Below, one piece after another: positions 28,579 to 37,526 of a stretch of DNA of 64,000 nt (position 1 is the stretch's first letter; every line of letters starts with the position of its first letter). Position numbers and translations under genes: made by a program. A model generated the notes under the pieces. The model was not told where the DNA came from and did not search any database. It saw only the letters and a list, made by a program, of their open reading frames with translations. The DNA comes from Chondrocystis sp. NIES-4102 (GTDB lineage Bacteria; Cyanobacteriota; Cyanobacteriia; Cyanobacteriales; Xenococcaceae), in contig AP018281.1 in the NCBI GenBank assembly GCA_002368355.1, positions 868,001-932,000 on the forward strand, read 5' to 3'.

Positions 28579-30759
28579 ATGAAATATGTAAATATTCGCT
28601 GGGCGAAGACTCAAATCGTAAAAAAGTTGGGATACTTTCCTGCTTATTTAATTCCTGCTCTTAATTGTTCTTTGATTTTTCAAAGTTTAGTAAAACAGAC
28701 TTTATCTTCATATATCAATAACCCTTTACCTGATGTATTTAAAGAGAAATTATTCGTATTTCTATCGCGATATTCTGGAATTACTTATCTCACAATTTGT
28801 CACAGTTGCACCTTACAATCTTTAGGGTTAAATCCTGACCAAATATTAGCTTTAGGTGACATTAATTATCCTCAAACAGAGGCAGATTTAGAAGCAGATT
28901 TACAAATACTTAATCATCAATGGTTGCAAACAGAGAATTGGCAAGAACAACCAAGAGTGGAAATTAGTTTATTGCGTTGCTGTAGCTTAATTTTTGTCGA
29001 TCCAAATCAAGCAATTCATTGTTCTAATATCTTAAAAAGTTTATTAGGCTCAGTATTATATAACTGTTTGATAATTTTTTTGGGTTATATCAAACTTTGT
29101 CATCAATGGATAATTAATCACCCCGAAATCACTCATCAACAAGATCCACGCTCCCAATTACACTTAGGTTCGCTACTGTTATCTGAAATAAAATTAGCAG
29201 AGTTTTTTACAACTAATAGTATAGCTTCTTGCCAACAAACAGCAATATCAACTTGGGTAAGTCCCAACATTAAACAAGCTCATATAGCACAATTAAAATC
29301 TGTATTAATAGCTACAAAAACGGGTAATTGGAGTTGGAATTTAACCAGTAATAAATTGAGTATTTGTCATCGTGGGTTGGCAATTTTGGGTTTAGATAAT
29401 TTTAATGGTAGTTATCAAAGCTTTTTACAATCAATTCATCCCGAGGAAAGAGAATCTATAGATTTAGCAGCAATTAAATCAATTAATCTCCAGCAAGATT
29501 TAAATTTAAAATGTAGCGTTGTCAAATCCAATGGTGAAATATCTCAGATTCAAATTGAAGGAAAATTGTATTACAATGTTCAAGGAAAAGCAATCGGGTT
29601 AACTGGTTTAATTACCGATATTAGTACTAATAAATCAAATTCAGGAGTAAATAATTTTACCAATTACGAACAACAGCAAAAGGTGGCACAACTTAAAGAA
29701 TTGGAAGTTTTATTAAATTTAGTGCCTTATCATCTATTCGTTGTAGATGTGGCAACTAGAACTATTTCCTTAATAAATTCAGGATTAGCTAAAAGTCTGG
29801 GTTTACCAAATCCCCAAGCAGCTAAAAATTTAAGTATTAAGGAATGTTTTCCTCCGCAATATGCCTGTCAAATTAGCTGGCAACAACAACAAGTTTTAAA
29901 TTGTAAACAAGTACTGCATCTTCAAGAAGAAGTGACGCTTGCTGATGGAACTCATTATTTTGATACGGTGATCACTCCTTTATACAACGAGCAGGGAGAA
30001 ATTACAACTTTATTGCATACTTGTAGTGATATTCCAGATTTAGCTGCGACACAAGAAGCCCTTTCTCAACGAACCCTTCAATTAGAGGCTGCTAACCGAG
30101 AATTAGAATCTTTCTCCTATTCTGTTTCCCATGATTTACAAGCACCTTTACGAGTCATAAATGGTTTTAGCCAGGTGCTATGGGATAATTATCAACCATT
30201 ACTTGATGATCATGCTAGACATTATCTTCAAAGAATCCAAGCCAATAGTAAACGGATGAGTGAATTAATTGATGCACTATTGCAATTATCGCGGGTAACT
30301 CGGACTCAAATGCAGTCGGCTAAAGTTAATTTAAGTGAAATGGCTAAAGATATTATCGAAGAATTACGATCATCTGAACCACAAAGGCAAGTAGAAGTGA
30401 TGATTACCCCGAACTTAGAAGTTAAAGGAGATCCTCAACTACTGCGTATTGCTTTAAATAACCTGTTAAACAATGCTTGGAAATACACCTCAAAGCGATC
30501 GCTTGCTAAAATAGAATTTACTTGTCACTCCCAAAATCAACGCCCCTTTACTTATTTGGTAAGAGACAATGGGGCAGGTTTTGATAAAGCTTATGCCGAT
30601 AAACTATTTACTGCCTTTCAACGATTACATAGCGAATCAGAATTTTCTGGTACAGGTATTGGTTTGGCTACTGTACAACGTATTATCTATCGTCATGGGG
30701 GTAAGGTTTGGGCCCAAGGGGCAAGCGATCAAGGTGCGACATTTTATTTTACTCTGTGA
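28579..30759 (+). CDS. PAS-domain sensor histidine kinase with an unusual N-terminal CHSC helix domain
   Basis: 726 residues, cytoplasmic. Residues 54-92 form a helical block with TICHSCTLQSLGL (Cys74, Cys77), vaguely like an AhpD/carboxymuconolactone-decarboxylase-type CxxC helix; the rest to 230 is helical. PAS domain 1 is at about 240-345 (WSWNLTSNKLSICHRGLAILG), PAS domain 2 at about 375-490. The HisKA helix has SYSVSHDLQAPLR with phospho-acceptor His518, followed by a HATPase with NLLNNAWKYTS, DNGAGFD and GTGIGLATVQR. No response regulator gene is adjacent. The signal may be redox or a bound cofactor (inference). Confidence 0.85.
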   Translation: MKYVNIRWAKTQIVKKLGYFPAYLIPALNCSLIFQSLVKQTLSSYINNPLPDVFKEKLFVFLSRYSGITYLTICHSCTLQSLGLNPDQILALGDINYPQTEADLEADLQILNHQWLQTENWQEQPRVEISLLRCCSLIFVDPNQAIHCSNILKSLLGSVLYNCLIIFLGYIKLCHQWIINHPEITHQQDPRSQLHLGSLLLSEIKLAEFFTTNSIASCQQTAISTWVSPNIKQAHIAQLKSVLIATKTGNWSWNLTSNKLSICHRGLAILGLDNFNGSYQSFLQSIHPEERESIDLAAIKSINLQQDLNLKCSVVKSNGEISQIQIEGKLYYNVQGKAIGLTGLITDISTNKSNSGVNNFTNYEQQQKVAQLKELEVLLNLVPYHLFVVDVATRTISLINSGLAKSLGLPNPQAAKNLSIKECFPPQYACQISWQQQQVLNCKQVLHLQEEVTLADGTHYFDTVITPLYNEQGEITTLLHTCSDIPDLAATQEALSQRTLQLEAANRELESFSYSVSHDLQAPLRVINGFSQVLWDNYQPLLDDHARHYLQRIQANSKRMSELIDALLQLSRVTRTQMQSAKVNLSEMAKDIIEELRSSEPQRQVEVMITPNLEVKGDPQLLRIALNNLLNNAWKYTSKRSLAKIEFTCHSQNQRPFTYLVRDNGAGFDKAYADKLFTAFQRLHSESEFSGTGIGLATVQRIIYRHGGKVWAQGASDQGATFYFTL

Positions 30760-30768
30760 TGATTTATA

Positions 30769-30861
30769 GCTTTGGGCTTTTAGCTTCTCATTACTCACAT
30801 TGTCCCCTTGTGGGATTACTTGTTACTCAACCTATACTACCCCCTACCTACTACCTCCTAC
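30769..30861. repeat. STRR block containing a 20-base dispersed element
   Basis: Heptamer-type runs (TTACTC, ACTACC, CTACCTC) surround the element CATTGTCCCCTTGTGGGATT at 30798-30817. The same 20 bases recur at 39314, 46851 and 46922. Confidence 0.75.
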
Positions 30862-30870
30862 CTAAAATAT

Positions 30871-32505
30871 CTACTCCAAAATATAAGTATCCAAGCCCAA
30901 ATCATCGAGCGATCGCTGGGTTTTTTTGGCTTTATCTAAATTATTAAACGCCCCCACCTGTAGTACAGATTTACCCTGATAGATAGTAGCAAAGGCTTGA
31001 GGAAAGAGCGATCGCACTTCTAATTGTGCATCTGGATCATAGGCTTCCACCAAGACTTTATATTTAACTTGAGTAGCAATTAAAGTATTGGTTGAAGTGG
31101 TATCTGGGGGAAAAGGTACTGGTTGAGGTTGAATTTCAGCTTCAGGTAAAGAAGAAGATGGTGAAGCAGAAAATACTAATTCTTTATTAGTGGTATTGCT
31201 TTGATCTTCAGATTCAACTTCCATTACAGGGGGAGGAGAAGGTAAATCTGGGTTGGTATCTTCGGAGAGGATGGGCGCGGGAGAAGGTAAATCTGGGGTG
31301 GTTTTTTCTTCCATTACAGTTGGGGGAGAGGGTAAATCTGGGGTGGTTTTTTCTTCTATTGCAGTTTGGGGAAGAGGTAAATCTGGGGTGGTTTTTTCTT
31401 CCATCGCAGTTGGGGAAGAGGGTAAATCTGGGGTGGGTTGATTAGTGGCGGTAAATTCTGCTGCATTAAAGTTAATATCGCCTTCGGTTTCTCCTGTAAC
31501 TTTTGTACCCACAGCCAAAATCTGATGATCGCTAGCATTTTGAATATCTAACTTTTGGTTGCTGCGAAAAACATTATTACCAGGTTCAGTATCAGTACCA
31601 AGATCGGCATGAGAGCCTGCGATCGCAGTTAATCCATATTCTGCGGAATTAATAATTTCGTTATCCCTAAATTTACCTTGGGAATTACCTTCTAAAATAA
31701 TAGCAATCCGATTACTATCAAAAAAGTTATTTTTAACTATTGGTTGGGCATCCTGCACAATACTAAGCCCAAAACCTGTTCTAACAAAGCTATTATCTAC
31801 AACTTCAGGTTTAGAAGTTCCATAGACTAATAATCCATTACCCAAATTATTATAAAAATAATTCTCAGCAATTAAAGGTGAACTATTACCATTAATAGAA
31901 ACTCCAGTATTACCATTACGAGTAAAAGTATTATTAATTACCTTGGGGCTAGAAGATTCGATCCATAAACCATGTCCTCTAGAATGTTCATTAATTACTG
32001 TAACCCCGATCAAACCTCCAGCATCCTTTAAAGCTGCGATCGCTATATTTTGTCCTGCACCAGTCGGACTTATAAAATAACCATTCCCCTCAATAACTAT
32101 TTGATTACCTTTGGTTTTGGCATTACCTTGTATAGTGATCTGATCTTTCAAAACTAAAGGAAATGTTTCTCCTGTTGTGGGGCTATAAGTGCCTGCGGTT
32201 AATTGAATTGTACTGCCAGGAGTCGCTATTTTTAAAGCTTGGGTGATGGTTTTTACGGGAGAGGATTTATCCCCAGACTGTGCATCATCGCCTATTTTAG
32301 AATCAACATAAATTACATTTTTATTTAAGCTCAAAGATTGTCTTGTAGTTTCTTGGGCTAAACTTGGCTGGGCAAAGGCAAGCAAATTACTAGATAAAAC
32401 AAAAGTTAATACTGTCAACAACCAACAGAAATATTGATTTTGTACGGCAGATTTTAGATAAAAAAACCCAAGTTTTCGACTTATTTGATCATTACTGTTA
32501 AGCAT
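30871..32505 (-). CDS. secreted beta-helix (DUF1565) protein with SPOR-like C-terminus
   Basis: 544 residues. A signal peptide is likely (hydrophobic 27-47, cleavage near LAQ-ETT). Residues 62-330 are a right-handed beta-helix beginning with YVDSKIGDD and KTITQALKIATPGSTIQL (DUF1565). Residues 357-430 are a Pro-rich tandem repeat of 15 residues (TTPDLPSPPTVMEEK and variants). Residues about 480-544 (KYKVLVEAYDPDAQLEVRSLFPQ, VLQVGAFNNLDKAKK) look like a SPOR domain, which binds denuded peptidoglycan. It may tie a glycan-binding helix to the cell wall (inference). It runs divergently from comB. Confidence 0.85.
   Translation of the reverse strand: MLNSNDQISRKLGFFYLKSAVQNQYFCWLLTVLTFVLSSNLLAFAQPSLAQETTRQSLSLNKNVIYVDSKIGDDAQSGDKSSPVKTITQALKIATPGSTIQLTAGTYSPTTGETFPLVLKDQITIQGNAKTKGNQIVIEGNGYFISPTGAGQNIAIAALKDAGGLIGVTVINEHSRGHGLWIESSSPKVINNTFTRNGNTGVSINGNSSPLIAENYFYNNLGNGLLVYGTSKPEVVDNSFVRTGFGLSIVQDAQPIVKNNFFDSNRIAIILEGNSQGKFRDNEIINSAEYGLTAIAGSHADLGTDTEPGNNVFRSNQKLDIQNASDHQILAVGTKVTGETEGDINFNAAEFTATNQPTPDLPSSPTAMEEKTTPDLPLPQTAIEEKTTPDLPSPPTVMEEKTTPDLPSPAPILSEDTNPDLPSPPPVMEVESEDQSNTTNKELVFSASPSSSLPEAEIQPQPVPFPPDTTSTNTLIATQVKYKVLVEAYDPDAQLEVRSLFPQAFATIYQGKSVLQVGAFNNLDKAKKTQRSLDDLGLDTYILE
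31216..31437 (-). repeat. tandem 45-base repeat encoding a Pro-rich linker
   Basis: Five units of 45 bases in frame encode the TTPDLPSPP-type linker of the beta-helix protein. Length is a multiple of three, so copy number can vary without breaking the frame. Confidence 0.85.
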
Positions 32506-32838
32506 AATTTAACTCCTAAAAATAAATTTCGTTGGTTAGTTGAAATCGCCAAATATCCTGTGTCGCTGTCTAGGCAATTAAACTGATCAGCTATAACTTT
32601 TATCTAACTGCTGAGTAATTTGATACTACACATTTAATCAATGATTAACGTATAAGATAAATAACGTATAATTGCGTAAGTTTTGATAAAAAAGCGTAAA
32701 TTGGGTCATATAACCCATCGCCATAACCCTATGCGTCATGCTACAACCCAAATACAGTTTTAAACCAGTCTTTGAGTTGGCATATAGCTTAAAGTTAGGG
32801 CTTCATCTTTTATTTACCGTCTATTTAATTGTGCTAGC
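32506..32838. other. divergent promoter region of the SPOR protein gene and comB
   Basis: 333 bases with no gene. A small dyad TGGGT-6-ACCCA lies at 32702-32716 and the octamer AACGTATA occurs twice (near 32646 and 32664). These could be operator sites but neither matches a known one. Confidence 0.4.
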
Positions 32839-33582
32839 GTGAAATTATTTGTATTCCATACCCCTGAAAGAACTCCCACAGATCAACTACCAGACTGTGC
32901 CGTAGTTGTCGATGTTTTGCGAGCAACTACTACCATTGCCACTGCTCTAGATTCAGGTGCAGAAGCCGTCCAAGCATTTAGTAACATAGAAGAATTGATT
33001 CGTCAATCGCAGTTGTGGGATCCAGACAAACGATTAAGAGCAGGAGAAAGAGGCGGATTAAAGGTTGAAGGCTGTGATCTAGGTAATTCTCCCTTAACTT
33101 GTACCCCAGAAATGATTAAAGGCAAGCGATTATTTATTAGTACTACGAATGGAACGAGAGCCTTACAAAGGGTGGCTAAATCGAATCAAGTAATTACCGC
33201 AGCACTAATTAATCGCCAAGCAGCAGTTAATTATTTACTCGAAACTCAACCAGAGACAGTATGGATTGTCGGCTCAGGTTGGGAAGGAGATTATTCAGTA
33301 GAGGATACTGCTTGTGCAGGAGCGATCGCTCAGTTAATTTTACGCCAGAGTGATACCCCACAAACCGAACTATTTGGTAATGATGAAGTGATAGGTGCGA
33401 TCGCGCTTTATGAACAGTGGCAAGATAATCTTTTAAATATGTTTCGTCTTTGTAGTCATGGACAACGTTTATTGCGCTTAAATGGTGAAGAAGATCTTAA
33501 ATATTGTTCTCGCACCGATATCTTAGATGTGTTACCAATTCAGGTAGAGCCAGGAGTTTTAGTTAAACGTCAATTAAAATAA
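32839..33582 (+). CDS. comB: 2-phosphosulfolactate phosphatase family protein ComB
   Basis: 247 residues from GTG 32839, matching the family length. Motifs: [34 protein letters not shown], and STTNGTRAL. In archaea ComB dephosphorylates 2-phosphosulfolactate for coenzyme M; cyanobacteria encode the gene widely without making coenzyme M, so its role here may be sulfolactate formation or an unrelated phosphatase. A short gene-free gap follows before the metallophosphoesterase. Confidence 0.9.
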   Translation: MKLFVFHTPERTPTDQLPDCAVVVDVLRATTTIATALDSGAEAVQAFSNIEELIRQSQLWDPDKRLRAGERGGLKVEGCDLGNSPLTCTPEMIKGKRLFISTTNGTRALQRVAKSNQVITAALINRQAAVNYLLETQPETVWIVGSGWEGDYSVEDTACAGAIAQLILRQSDTPQTELFGNDEVIGAIALYEQWQDNLLNMFRLCSHGQRLLRLNGEEDLKYCSRTDILDVLPIQVEPGVLVKRQLK

Positions 33583-33664
33583 TCAGCGTTATTTGCACAT
33601 TAGCTAAAAAGCTAAAAACAGATTACCTCTCGACTTCATACCAAAAATCAGCAACGCCAAGTAA

Positions 33665-34711
33665 TCACCAATTAGCTCGGATAATATCACCGTACTTAGT
33701 AGGAATTTTTGCAGGAAGTTGTTCGAGTTGAATTAACTCCCAGGTAGTAGCGTTGTAGGTGGTAGTGAACATACGATCGCTAAGGGTATCAAAATCCATT
33801 ACAGTTAGGGTTTTAACGGGGGGTAGATCGCTATTAATTAGTTGTCTTGCCCCTTGTCCTAATGCCCCTGCGTGCAGTAGATTTAATTGTCCTTTGATGC
33901 CTGGATAATAGGCATGGTGATGTCCACTAATATAAAGCTGTACTTGATTTTCTTCTAGGAGCGATCGCAATTTTTCGGCTTGATCTAAATATTCTCCTGG
34001 TTTATCTTTAACTGAGGCAACGGGATATAAAGGTAAATGCCCGATCGCTATTTTCATAGTTGCAAGTTTAGCAACGGGACTATTTAAAGCTTGTTCGACC
34101 CATTGTAGTTGTGAATCGGAGATAACGGCAGTAGAAGCATCCCAAACTAAGAAAAAGAGGTTATCTTGCTTAAAACTATAGGAAAAAGGAAAATTATCGC
34201 TATCTACGAAATTCAAACCTAGTTTATCTTGTTCTTGTTGCCAATATGCCTTAGCTAAATCCCTTTCCTGACTAAAAACCAAAGTTTGATCTTTAATCGC
34301 CCCAGATCCATCATGATTACCAATGGTAAACCCAAAGGGAATACCCGCTTGACGTAATGGTAGAGCCACATGAGCATCAAAAGCAGCCCACATAGCCTCA
34401 ATTTGCGACTTGGTAAGGGAGGTTTTTTGTCCTGCTATCATATCCCCACCACACAAAACTAAATCTGGTTGCCATTGGGGAACAAGGGCGATCGCCTGAT
34501 CTACTTCCGCCTCATAGGTAGTCGAACCATATTGACTATTTAGATCACTAATTACTACAATCCGAAAGTCTTTAGGAGGAGGCAGGTATAAATCCCCTAC
34601 AGGGTCGATAGTTGCGGAATATAAAGCCCTAGGATTAATTAAACTAAAGCAAAAACACAGACTAATTAAACCGAGGAATAAAAACCAGACAACCTTTTGT
34701 TTATCACTCAT
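33665..34711 (-). CDS. calcineurin-like metallophosphoesterase, membrane-anchored or secreted
   Basis: 348 residues with an N-terminal hydrophobic segment (8-28). The di-metal motifs are ISDLNSQYG (first motif reads D-x-N, not D-x-H, as in other cyanobacterial members), CGGDMI, GNHDGSG, IGHLPLY and SGHHHAYY. It would cleave a phosphate ester outside the cytoplasm or at the inner membrane face. It is the third gene of an operon: the SDR-CIA30 gene ends 2 bases before its start. Confidence 0.88.
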   Translation of the reverse strand: MSDKQKVVWFLFLGLISLCFCFSLINPRALYSATIDPVGDLYLPPPKDFRIVVISDLNSQYGSTTYEAEVDQAIALVPQWQPDLVLCGGDMIAGQKTSLTKSQIEAMWAAFDAHVALPLRQAGIPFGFTIGNHDGSGAIKDQTLVFSQERDLAKAYWQQEQDKLGLNFVDSDNFPFSYSFKQDNLFFLVWDASTAVISDSQLQWVEQALNSPVAKLATMKIAIGHLPLYPVASVKDKPGEYLDQAEKLRSLLEENQVQLYISGHHHAYYPGIKGQLNLLHAGALGQGARQLINSDLPPVKTLTVMDFDTLSDRMFTTTYNATTWELIQLEQLPAKIPTKYGDIIRANW

Positions 34712-34713
34712 AA

Positions 34714-36171
34714 CTATTGAGGTTTATCCTGTTGCAGAGATTCAAACAGTCCTTGCCAATTACTTTTACCCACCTGTTCTAACTCCTTAACTTCAAAGGT
34801 TTTATTAACCGCTTGTGGTAAATCCATCGCCTCTATGGATAATTGAGCGATCGCGTCACGACTAACTTGTCCTTTTAAATTATCCCCCTGTTCAACATAA
34901 AGCATCTTATTATCTGGGTTTTCCGTTAAGGCACAAGGACGAATAATAGTATAAGTTAAACCACTACTTCTAATAACTTCTTCCCCTCGCAGTTTCCAGG
35001 TTAAAATACCTCCCAATTGTTCATTCATCCTCACCGCAGGTGGTTCAGAAGCCAAATCCAGCCCAGGACGATTAGGGCGTGTTACTCCAGCAGAACTTAT
35101 TTGAATCAACTGTGGTTTAATTGTGCCTCCATAAGCCTTAATTGATTCAATACGCAGGTTAAACGATCCTGCTTCAAATTTCGGATTTAACTCACCATCA
35201 TATTCAAATTTACTCAACATCAACTGCATCGAATAAACTTGACTAGCATCAAAACTACTAGCATCACCGACAGTTTTTGCGCGAAATACAGGAATAAGAT
35301 CCTTAAAAGGAATACGAATAGTGGTGGGGAAATCGTAGATAGTATCAAAAGAATAACAATAACCTATGCCATCCCATTTACCCTCACAGCGAGTGATAAA
35401 CTTATAGCGTTTGCCATCCCCAGTTACTTTTAATTCAATTCCTTGATAGTCAGATAAATCCATCGGCGGAACAAGATTACGAGTGCGCACCGAAGCAAAG
35501 CCACCATTATTATCAGTCGAAACTATTCCAGAAAAAATCGCCTCCCTATCTGCAAGACGAATATTACTTTGGCTCACTCCACCCATCACCACATCATCTA
35601 CCGCCCCCCAAGTATCCTTTAACTTAGAATTAGGATGAGTAAAATCAAATAATAATTGCTCATCAGCAGCAGGAAGAGACTGAGTTAGAAGATTAATTAA
35701 ATTCTTGATGCCTACATATTCCACCAGTTCAGGTGTATCAACTACTTCGGGCATATAAAACTTAATCCCCTGATAATATTTCTCGCGCGTGGGTGTATCC
35801 CCTTCAACGGGTTGAACTTTTGTACCTGTGCAACAAATAACCCTATTGACTCCCTCCATGAGCATCGGTTGCAAGGTTTCGGGGATAGTAATATCAGCTT
35901 CAAATAGTTCCACTTGATCTGGCAGAATTTCACGAGCGATCGCAGCATCCCTAACTATAGCCCGAACACGGTAATTACCTTCTACTAACTTTTTAACTAC
36001 CCGTTTACCTACTCCGCCTGTTGCTCCTGCTACCAAAATCACCATATTTGTTTGTTGATTATCAGAAATGTTTGCGCTTTTAGGTTTGAAAAGACGTTGC
36101 CAATTTAATAATGGAATTACTTCAAAATATGTCAGAGTTTGCCATAATCTACCAAATTCCCACTTACCCAC
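34714..36171 (-). CDS. SDR protein with an inserted CIA30 domain, HCF173-like
   Basis: 485 residues. An N-terminal Rossmann part with VAGATGGVGKRVVKKL (47-62), then a CIA30 domain at about 165-350 (FDFTHPNSKLKDTWGAVDD, GGVSQS, KFITRCEGKWDG), then the rest of the SDR fold (SGLTYTIIRPCALTENP). The split is the architecture of plant HCF173, which is needed for psbA translation, and of cyanobacterial relatives. A role in photosystem assembly or in psbA mRNA handling is an inference from that resemblance. It sits 41 bp after the SWIM gene. Confidence 0.85.
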   Translation of the reverse strand: MGKWEFGRLWQTLTYFEVIPLLNWQRLFKPKSANISDNQQTNMVILVAGATGGVGKRVVKKLVEGNYRVRAIVRDAAIAREILPDQVELFEADITIPETLQPMLMEGVNRVICCTGTKVQPVEGDTPTREKYYQGIKFYMPEVVDTPELVEYVGIKNLINLLTQSLPAADEQLLFDFTHPNSKLKDTWGAVDDVVMGGVSQSNIRLADREAIFSGIVSTDNNGGFASVRTRNLVPPMDLSDYQGIELKVTGDGKRYKFITRCEGKWDGIGYCYSFDTIYDFPTTIRIPFKDLIPVFRAKTVGDASSFDASQVYSMQLMLSKFEYDGELNPKFEAGSFNLRIESIKAYGGTIKPQLIQISSAGVTRPNRPGLDLASEPPAVRMNEQLGGILTWKLRGEEVIRSSGLTYTIIRPCALTENPDNKMLYVEQGDNLKGQVSRDAIAQLSIEAMDLPQAVNKTFEVKELEQVGKSNWQGLFESLQQDKPQ

Positions 36172-36212
36172 GATATCACCTCATTCATCCTAAAATATAG
36201 TGGAAAAAACTA

Positions 36213-37025
36213 TCACGAACGATTTAAAGCTGCCATTAAGGCTTGTTGTCCTGCTGTTTGATATACCTGAGTGAGATATTGTTGTACTGTATCACTATCT
36301 ACCGCAGGCAGAGGCATTTTACCCAAAATATCCAGAACAGTTTTTTGTTCAGATGGTGGGACGATCGCAACTAAACTAGATTCTAAAGTTTCCTCATATT
36401 GCCAAAAACCCTTAGTAGCTGTATCAGTTTGATTGGGTAGTTGAGGACTTAAATTAACAATGGGGGCGGATGCAATGACTGTGTTTGATGCTGTGGTTTG
36501 ACTACGAATTTGACGTAAACGGGCGATAATTTGATTTTTTGTCCTTCCTCTTAATTGAAAAATAATAAACGGATCTTCACTAAAGCGATCGCCCAATTGA
36601 TAATACACTGCTGCAATATGTTTACAGGGATTAGCCTTATCAGGACAACTACAACGCGATCGCACTTCATTAAGTGTAAACGGAAATAAAATTAAACCAC
36701 TAGCAATAAATACTGCTTCAATGGTTTCTGGCATTTCTCCTGCTAGTAATTGTGCCGAAAAAATAGCTTTTTCCGATAGCTTTGTAATTACATAGTCCCA
36801 ATCTTCATCACTAAAACAATCCAAGGATAACGATACCTTATATGGTTGTTCTTCACTTCCTTGTACTGTCGCTTTCGCTTTCGAGTCACTAAAATCAATA
36901 CTTAATACATTTCCCTCCCTAGCATACGCACGCCCCCTTTCTAGGCGTTTTTTAAAGCGGTAAGAATTCAACAAATCCAACCATCTCTCCACCCACCACT
37001 CTTGTTTTTCTACTTCAAATGTCAT
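36213..37025 (-). CDS. SWIM zinc-finger protein
   Basis: 270 residues. The zinc motif CxCx6CxH is CSC (Cys125, Cys127), Cys134 and His136 in CPDKANPCKHIAAVYYQLG. The N-terminal part is a mixed alpha/beta block, the C-terminal part has no recognised domain. SWIM fingers bind DNA or protein and often accompany Snf2-type helicases, none of which is present here. It is the first gene of an operon with the SDR-CIA30 and phosphoesterase genes. Confidence 0.85.
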   Translation of the reverse strand: MTFEVEKQEWWVERWLDLLNSYRFKKRLERGRAYAREGNVLSIDFSDSKAKATVQGSEEQPYKVSLSLDCFSDEDWDYVITKLSEKAIFSAQLLAGEMPETIEAVFIASGLILFPFTLNEVRSRCSCPDKANPCKHIAAVYYQLGDRFSEDPFIIFQLRGRTKNQIIARLRQIRSQTTASNTVIASAPIVNLSPQLPNQTDTATKGFWQYEETLESSLVAIVPPSEQKTVLDILGKMPLPAVDSDTVQQYLTQVYQTAGQQALMAALNRS

Positions 37026-37084
37026 TATCTTTTACGGGTTTATCTTATTTAAAAACTATATCACTAGGCACTCTAGGCACGCTT

Positions 37085-37249
37085 GTAGTAGGTAGGAGAG
37101 GGGATAGGGGATAGGGGAGACAGGAGACAGGAGAGGGGAGGTAGTGGGGGTTTGGGTAGTAGGTAGCCAAACAAGGATAAGCTACGCAAATGGGTAGGAG
37201 TTGAGTAACGAGTAACGAGTAATGAGTAAAACTAAAAGCTAAAAGCTCA
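37085..37249. repeat. STRR block with one arm of a dispersed inverted repeat
   Basis: Heptamer runs (GGGGATA, GGAGACA, GAGTAAC and so on). The 24 bases at 37161-37184 are the exact reverse complement of 39359-39382, beyond the far side of the frameshifted gene. Confidence 0.75.
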
Positions 37250-37526
37250 ATTATAAATTTCCCATTAAGTTAATCCTTCCCTAGATAAATATTCTTATCT
37301 GAAACTTTACCTATTTGAAAAATTACCATAATACAATCGGAAATATCTTAAACATTTACACTATTAAGTTTAGATTTAATCTTAATTGTTTCGTTTCTCT
37401 TGCTCGCTTTTAGTCATCTATTTTAATTACTAAATAGAACGATGTTGAATGTAAGCTCTAGGGTAAAAAGCCTAGTATTTTGTGCTGAAAATTTTTATTT
37501 AAACTACTTTTAATATATATATAAAC

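Noticed and set aside
31253-31441. Repetitive open frame on the plus strand opposite the Pro-rich linker
   Set aside because: A shadow of the 45-base repeat of the SPOR-type protein gene.
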